This document shows, one piece after another, positions 14,954 to 18,927 of a DNA stretch of 18,927 nucleotides. Under the pieces are notes generated by a model. The model saw nothing but the letters and a program-made list of their open reading frames with translations, was not told the origin of the DNA and made no database searches. Position 1 is the first letter of the stretch, and each line of letters starts with the position of its first letter. Made by a program: the position numbers and the translations under genes. Source of the DNA: Syntrophomonas sp. UBA5432 (GTDB lineage: Bacteria > Bacillota > Syntrophomonadia > Syntrophomonadales > Syntrophomonadaceae); contig DIRQ01000098.1 of assembly GCA_002424365.1 (NCBI GenBank), forward strand, positions 3,554 to 22,480, given 5' to 3'.

Positions 14954-15017
14954 TTTATAATAGCCTCTATTTGATTACTGTAGGTTCCACTACAACAAAA
15001 TCCTGTTCATCTTGGAC

Positions 15018-16409
15018 CTATTTTGAAAACATTTTAATAAAATCACTATATTTACCATTTGATACTATTTCATAGGCTGTCGCCGGATCGCTACTCGGCA
15101 AGAGTTTTGTGTAGGATTTTCTGGATTGAGCTGCAGTTTCCTTTAATTGGCCTTCATATTGTTTTTGCAGTTGATCGATTCCTTCAAATAGCGGTGGTAT
15201 ATAAAAATCATATTCTTTTTGCATTAACCTTGAGGTCTGCAGCAGTTTCTTAATTCTTTTATCCGAGGTATTCTTAATCTCCTGGGACATAATCTCACCG
15301 AAGGCTTCTTCTGTTACAGGAAGATAACCGGTAGAAGACACGAAACGAAGATTGTTCTCAGGGCTGGTAAACCATTTTAGAAAAATACCGGCGGCATACT
15401 CTTTTTCTTTGGTAGACTTGATTACGCTCATACCGGCCCCTCTCTGTATAGCTGCTTTTTTCCTGCCTTCAAACACGGGATAAGGCAGAATGTCCAGCTC
15501 TATCGGTTCAGAAGTATTGTCTGCATATGTAACCGTAGGCGAAAAAAATGATACTCCAGCTGTGGAACCGGTTGAACATATGATGTCACCCGTTTTGGCA
15601 AGATCAGTAGCATATCCGTTAAAAATGGCGGCCTGGCCTAAAACAGCAGGTTTGTAGTAACACTCCCACACCTTGGAATATTGCGGAGATGTGAAGTTAA
15701 CAGCACCATTTCTAATAAAATCTACTCCCAATTGTTGACATCCGATTAGGGTAAAATTAAACAGTGAATCGGGCATGAAAAACACTTTACCGTCATTGGT
15801 AATATTAGGTGTTTGTTTATCAGTCCAATCATAATAAAGCGATGCTGTTTTAATAATACCTTCAAATGTACCTAAATCCTCAATTTTGGCACCAGTATCC
15901 TGAGAGAATCTATCAAATAAAGTTCTGTTTAGGAACAAAACTTCTGTTGATTTGGCAGTAGGGAAGACATAGAGATGATCTCCCTCCAATCGGCCTTCGT
16001 CTAGAAATTCTGGAATATAAGCTGAAAGTTCTTTCTCAGAAAATTGCTGATTAAGATCAGCAAGCATTCCTTTTTCTGCTAATATAAGCGCTGTTTTGGG
16101 ATAGGCAGTGGTAATATCAGGAAGGGGCGGTGCCCCCGGTTCATCATTTGCAGCCATGGTCAATTTTTCATGGAGGGTAGCACTGCCGGATATAGATGTA
16201 ACGTTGATTATAATACCTTTTTCCGCTCCCACAGTATCGTTGAATTCATCAATCATATTATCCATAGTATCTTTTAATTGCCCACCATAATTATGCCAAA
16301 GCGTAAGGGTTATAGGATTTTTCGAAACCTTAGTAGAATTATCGCAACCAGCTAATATCGGAATAAATACAAGAAATAGGATCACAAACAAAGATATATT
16401 TTTTTTCAA
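15018..16409 (-). CDS. ABC-type extracellular solute-binding lipoprotein (family 1, sugar type)
   Basis: 463 residues. The signal peptide ends in lipobox LAGC (Cys22), so it is a lipid-anchored surface protein. The mature part matches family-1 solute-binding proteins (PF01547/PF13416): ITLTLWHNYGGQLKDTMDNM opening, EKLTMAANDEPGAPPLPDI, then the hinge region and the late KEKEYAAGIFLKWFTSPENNLRFVSSTGYLPV block, all typical of MalE/UgpB relatives that bind sugars or glycerol-phosphate derivatives. No permease or ATPase gene is adjacent. Instead the next gene (64 bp on) is the membrane LuxR-type regulator. A role in sensing rather than uptake is therefore likely, but a distant permease could exist. 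TTG start with AAGGAGAG upstream. Confidence 0.9.
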   Translation of the reverse strand: MKKNISLFVILFLVFIPILAGCDNSTKVSKNPITLTLWHNYGGQLKDTMDNMIDEFNDTVGAEKGIIINVTSISGSATLHEKLTMAANDEPGAPPLPDITTAYPKTALILAEKGMLADLNQQFSEKELSAYIPEFLDEGRLEGDHLYVFPTAKSTEVLFLNRTLFDRFSQDTGAKIEDLGTFEGIIKTASLYYDWTDKQTPNITNDGKVFFMPDSLFNFTLIGCQQLGVDFIRNGAVNFTSPQYSKVWECYYKPAVLGQAAIFNGYATDLAKTGDIICSTGSTAGVSFFSPTVTYADNTSEPIELDILPYPVFEGRKKAAIQRGAGMSVIKSTKEKEYAAGIFLKWFTSPENNLRFVSSTGYLPVTEEAFGEIMSQEIKNTSDKRIKKLLQTSRLMQKEYDFYIPPLFEGIDQLQKQYEGQLKETAAQSRKSYTKLLPSSDPATAYEIVSNGKYSDFIKMFSK

Positions 16410-16471
16410 TATGTATCTCTCCTTATTATATAAGGTTGTAACGGTAGATTTTGGAACAAATGATTTTTTTA

Positions 16472-16500
16472 ATTATAGCATTTTAATCAACATATAAAAC
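16472..16500 (-). promoter_or_regulatory. probable promoter of the solute-binding protein/regulator operon
   Basis: Perfect TATAAT on the minus strand at 16472-16477, about 63 bp before the TTG start. The -35 region (about 16495-16500, GTTTTA on that strand) is poor, which would fit a promoter needing an activator. The tandem palindromes lie upstream of it. Confidence 0.4.
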
Positions 16501-16531
16501 ACATTTATGGTGTCTTTTATACTATTTACAT

Positions 16532-16553
16532 AATCACCCTGGGGGTGATTCTT
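16532..16553. promoter_or_regulatory. palindromic operator-like site 1
   Basis: AATCACCC, TGG, GGGTGATT: perfect 8+3+8 palindrome followed by CTT. It is nearly the same as the second site 37 bp further on, and both lie in the divergent region between the solute-binding protein and DUF4870 genes. A twofold-symmetric site fits a dimeric HTH protein. Confidence 0.6.
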
Positions 16554-16568
16554 AATTTTTAAGCGAAG

Positions 16569-16590
16569 AATCACTCCCGGGGTGATTCTT
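16569..16590. promoter_or_regulatory. palindromic operator-like site 2
   Basis: AATCACTCCCGGGGTGATT followed by CTT: the same palindrome as site 1 with one arm base changed. Centre-to-centre distance to site 1 is about 37 bp. Its right edge is 4 bp from the -35 box of the DUF4870 promoter, a place suited to activation or repression. The two sites could also pair with one another (GGGTGATTCTT with AAGAATCACTCC) as one hairpin, but no gene needing a terminator lies upstream. Confidence 0.6.
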
Positions 16591-16593
16591 TAT

Positions 16594-16623
16594 TTGATTG
16601 GAATGTATAAAATGTGGCATAAT
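16594..16623 (+). promoter_or_regulatory. promoter of the DUF4870/lipoprotein cluster
   Basis: TTGATT (16594-16599), 18-base spacer, CATAAT (16618-16623), 26 bp before the DUF4870 start. Operator-like site 2 abuts its upstream edge. Confidence 0.5.
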
Positions 16624-16649
16624 CAAAATTTTTATTAGGAGGTTTTTCA

Positions 16650-17009
16650 ATGAGCACAGAACCAAATGTTAACAACCAGACAGTGGAGAGTAGGATCCCA
16701 ATTTTTGACCCAGGCGATATTGAAAAGAACAAGACCATGGCCGGCCTAGCCTATATCATCTTTTTTTTGCCTTTAATAGCCTGCCCCGACTCCCAATATG
16801 GAAGATTTCACGCTAACCAGGCACTATTGTTGTTTATTCTGGGTTTTGGAGGAAGCATGATTTTATCTATGATACCTATAATTGGTTGGGTACTTTTACC
16901 GGTATTTGCACTTGGTGTTTTTGTTTTAGCTATTATGGGACTGGTTAATGGATTTGGAGGAAAAGGGAAAGAACTCCCGCTTATCGGAAAATTCCGCATA
17001 TTAAAATAA
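16650..17009 (+). CDS. DUF4870 family small membrane protein
   Basis: 119 residues. The cytosolic or unstructured N-terminus (1-27) is followed by three hydrophobic segments near 28-46, 56-77 and 80-101. The motif FFLPLIACPDSQYGRFHANQALLL is the hallmark of the DUF4870 family, with conserved DS and FHANQ. Function unknown; relatives are small Tic20-like membrane proteins often next to envelope or stress genes. ATG start with TAGGAGG 11 bases upstream. It is the first gene of a plus-strand run (two lipoproteins and a secreted protein) starting at the tandem palindromes. Gap to the next gene is 53 bp. Confidence 0.85.
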   Translation: MSTEPNVNNQTVESRIPIFDPGDIEKNKTMAGLAYIIFFLPLIACPDSQYGRFHANQALLLFILGFGGSMILSMIPIIGWVLLPVFALGVFVLAIMGLVNGFGGKGKELPLIGKFRILK

Positions 17010-17062
17010 TCGACTCATCTTTACTCACATAGATTATCAGATAAAGGAAAGAGGGATGACAT

Positions 17063-17572
17063 TTGTTTAGAAAAATCAGTGTTATTTTACTTAGCATTTT
17101 GGTGATGTTATCTTTGGCGTCCTGTGGTGTAAAACAAAGCCTTGATGAAAAGATAACAGAAAAGGTTACCGAGGGTGTTATAAATAAGGCTACCGGTGGT
17201 GAAGCCAATATCGATATTGACAAAGGCGAGCTGACATTAAAGGGCGAAGATGGTGAAAAAATTACTTTTAGCGAGAATAAATGGCCCAAAGGTAAAGCAG
17301 CTAGTCTCATTCCCGAGTTTAAGAAAGGCAAGATAATAACAGCAGCCAGCACTGATAAAGCTTGTACCATTATGATAGAACAGGTTGAGGAGAAAGACTA
17401 TGCGCAATATGTTAAAAAGTTAAAAGACCAGGGATTTACCAATGATGTAGCAGAATTTACGAGCGGCTCAAGTCAGAGTTATGGAGCACATTTAAATGAG
17501 AATACCATGGCTTTTGTAATGTATGACTCTGAACAAAAAGCACTTACCATAAACATTGAAATCGCCGAATAG
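17063..17572 (+). CDS. lipoprotein of unknown function
   Basis: 169 residues. Signal peptide with lipobox LASC (Cys21) makes it a surface lipoprotein. The mature part has a short helical stretch (LDEKITEKVTEGVINKATGG, 26-45), a beta-rich section (ANIDIDKGELTLKGEDGEKITF), and a compact alpha/beta C-terminal domain (about 75-168) with EVEKDYAQYVKKLKDQGF-like character. The segment IDIDKGELTLKGEDGE recalls DUF6591-type clostridial lipoproteins, but I do not claim a firm family. The start is TTG, preceded by GAGGG 7 bases upstream. The overlapping ATG at 17056 is out of frame and stops at once. 53 bp after the DUF4870 gene, probably the same transcript. Confidence 0.78.
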   Translation: MFRKISVILLSILVMLSLASCGVKQSLDEKITEKVTEGVINKATGGEANIDIDKGELTLKGEDGEKITFSENKWPKGKAASLIPEFKKGKIITAASTDKACTIMIEQVEEKDYAQYVKKLKDQGFTNDVAEFTSGSSQSYGAHLNENTMAFVMYDSEQKALTINIEIAE

Positions 17573-17699
17573 GAAAAGCCTTGGCTACTACTAACGCTGA
17601 ACAGGCGGTTATGGCATGACTACAAGTAAGGCGGCTGTATTTATGATGGTAAGAAGTTAGAATTAGCATCTTATAAGTTTTAATAGGAGGTATTCCGAA

Positions 17700-18536
17700 A
17701 TGAAACTGAATACAATGGCATTATATATCATCCTGTGCCTGGCTTTGGTAATCAGTGGCTGTGGAGGCAGTTCGAATACCAGCAGTACCGGAGCTGACGA
17801 CCAGAAACAGGCAGCCAGCAGCAAAAAATCTGATGGAAAACCCTCTTCCAGTTTTAATAAAATAAGCGATTATTCTGAGGCTTGGAACGAGGTATACAAT
17901 CAAAATGAAGCTGCTATTAACAAGTATGATGAGCCAATCATGGAATTGGTTACTCCTGGTCTGGAATTTGTAAGTGGTGTGCAATATGACCTGCTGAATA
18001 TGGACAACAAGGACGGCCACTTCGAAGGTAAGTTGATGATGGCTGGTTTTCCAGGGGTTTTAGAGAGAAAAGGTTCTAAAATGAGTTTTGGGTACGATTA
18101 CATCAGAGATGAAGATGGTTTTAGTCCTACCGCGAAGGCTGGCGATCGAATAGTAGAGGATGGCAATTGTGATCTAGGCAAAGGAACTTATGTAACTGAA
18201 ACTTTTACCGAACGTAATGGACACAAAATTGAACGCAGCTACAGCGAGTTCAAACGGTTTAAAAATGGCGAGATGATATGCCTCAGGACCTACAGTTCCA
18301 GCTTGAACTTCAGGGGGGAAGCAGATTTATCCAATACTTGCACCTATATAAAAGCTGGTAAAGATAAATTTGATTTCGTCATCGGAAAAGCCACCCAGGG
18401 CCCCGCTTTTGAAAAGCTTTCCTTTATTGATAAGAGTGATTTATCAAAAGATGAAGCTCGTCAGATGATGGAAGCAGCAGGATATCAGATTGAAAAAAGT
18501 GGCGGCATAGCAGGGGGAAAACTTGTTGTTGATTAG
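17700..18536 (+). CDS. lipoprotein of unknown function
   Basis: 278 residues. The lipobox is ISGC (Cys21), followed by a Ser/Gly/Lys-rich tether (about 22-55). I recognise no domain. The mature region reads as mixed alpha/beta: a helix with AWNEVYNQNEAAINKYDEP near 61-79, then beta-strands with repeated Gly/Lys (EGKLMMAGFPGVLERKGSKMSFGY), and a C-terminal helix DLSKDEARQMMEAAGYQIE. ATG start with TAGGAGG upstream. The 127-bp gap before it has no obvious terminator, so co-transcription with the upstream lipoprotein is possible. Probably a surface or envelope protein; function unknown. Confidence 0.75.
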   Translation: MKLNTMALYIILCLALVISGCGGSSNTSSTGADDQKQAASSKKSDGKPSSSFNKISDYSEAWNEVYNQNEAAINKYDEPIMELVTPGLEFVSGVQYDLLNMDNKDGHFEGKLMMAGFPGVLERKGSKMSFGYDYIRDEDGFSPTAKAGDRIVEDGNCDLGKGTYVTETFTERNGHKIERSYSEFKRFKNGEMICLRTYSSSLNFRGEADLSNTCTYIKAGKDKFDFVIGKATQGPAFEKLSFIDKSDLSKDEARQMMEAAGYQIEKSGGIAGGKLVVD

Positions 18537-18601
18537 GCTTATATCCAAATAATCATGAGGTGATTTATGCAAACACCATTTTTTATTGGAGGTGGTCTGT
18601 T

Positions 18602-18927
18602 ATTCTGAGAAAACGATTATTAATTTCGTTTCTAATCCTATCAATGGCAGTAATGGCTGTGTGTTTCTTCCCCGGCAATTTGCTTGCACCATCTATGGCA
18701 GTCGATTTGAAACCGTTTCAATTGCCTGATATTAATAAACCAGAAGTACCAGATATTAAACCAGACATACCACTAGAAATGAAATTCATCCCCACCAATA
18801 TCAAAGTAACTCCCGATTCCCAGTCTACTAAAGTGGGGCAAACAGCATCCTATAAATGCATGGCCTACGATGCCAACAATTCGTCGCGCGACGTCACCGA
18901 TATCTGTAGTTGGCATATCAAGGATCC
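18602..18927 (+). CDS. secreted protein with Ig-like (Big) domain, 3' end beyond window
   Basis: The frame is open to the window end (truncated). Hydrophobic signal region LRKRLLISFLILSMAVMAV, then a Pro/Asp/Ile linker (INKPEVPDIKPDIP), then an Ig-like start: NIKVTPDSQSTKVGQTASYK and VTDICSWHIKD, the V-x-VGQT-x-x-Y and DVT-x-x-x-x-W pattern of bacterial Ig-like domains. No ATG, GTG or TTG lies at proper distance from the strong GGAGGTG (18588-18594). The best placed codons are ATT (18602) or CTG (18605), so one may be the start; the coordinate is a guess. An ATG at 18567 is in another frame that stops after 13 codons. Probably a surface protein in the same cluster as the two lipoproteins. Confidence 0.6.
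   Translation, partial: MLRKRLLISFLILSMAVMAVCFFPGNLLAPSMAVDLKPFQLPDINKPEVPDIKPDIPLEMKFIPTNIKVTPDSQSTKVGQTASYKCMAYDANNSSRDVTDICSWHIKD

Noticed and set aside
14409..14960. 183-codon open frame on the plus strand opposite the membrane regulator gene
   Set aside because: It is antisense to a gene with clear domains, has no ribosome-binding site and encodes no recognised motif.
16532..16590. Tandem palindromes as an ordinary intrinsic terminator
   Set aside because: Genes on both sides point away from this region, so no transcript needs ending here. An operator role fits better, though not proven.
18922..18927. Window ends exactly at GGATCC
   Set aside because: This could be a cloning or window boundary. 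It says nothing about biology.

Overview
The window looks like chromosome of a low-GC, Gram-positive, endospore-forming anaerobe (class Clostridia). Supporting features are a Spo0E-type phosphatase, two CotF-type spore-coat genes, a VanW protein, several lipoproteins with a Gram-positive lipobox, strong AGGAGG ribosome-binding sites, frequent TTG starts, and acyl-CoA/CoA-transferase genes typical of butyrate-metabolising clostridia. A Syntrophomonas-like organism is my guess from gene content. It is an inference, not an identification.

Layout. (1) 45-2741 (-): one 898-residue membrane glycosyltransferase fusing a GtrA flippase-like domain, a GT2 polyprenyl-phosphate sugar transferase and a GT-C (PMT-like) transferase. 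(2) 2980-5688 (+): two CoA-transferase-family genes, one CaiB/BaiF-like whose usual catalytic Asp is Ala, one Cat1-like with its catalytic Glu intact. (3) 5778-7100 (+): a 59-codon Spo0E-like gene with its own promoter and a perfect 15-bp terminator, then a DegV fatty-acid-binding protein whose real start is at 6243. (4) 7233-10157 (-): a GT4 glycosyltransferase, a secreted copper-amine-oxidase-N/VanW protein and two small spore-coat proteins. (5) 10415-12526 (+): a secreted NlpC/P60 hydrolase, a small zinc-ribbon protein and a half-ferritin resembling encapsulated ferritins. (6) 12612-13230 (-): an overlapping YefM/Phd-ParE toxin-antitoxin pair. (7) 13331-16409 (-): an orphan sugar-type solute-binding lipoprotein followed by a membrane-spanning one-component regulator (two TM helices around a large extracellular domain, then a C-terminal LuxR-type HTH). 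(8) 16650-18927 (+): a divergent envelope cluster with a DUF4870 membrane protein, two lipoproteins and the start of a secreted protein with an Ig-like domain.

The most distinctive part is 13331-18536. The solute-binding protein has no permease beside it but lies directly upstream of a membrane-tethered LuxR regulator. The 240-bp divergent intergenic region holds two near-identical palindromes about 37 bp apart, flanked by outward-facing promoter-like sequences. I infer a surface-sensing circuit in which the binding protein presents a ligand to the regulator, which then controls its own operon and the envelope genes. This is a hypothesis.

Intergenic regions carry at least four copies of a 26-bp imperfect palindrome ending in or near CCCTAC (2803, 7155, 11922, 12534). 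I see no tRNA, rRNA, insertion sequence or CRISPR array.
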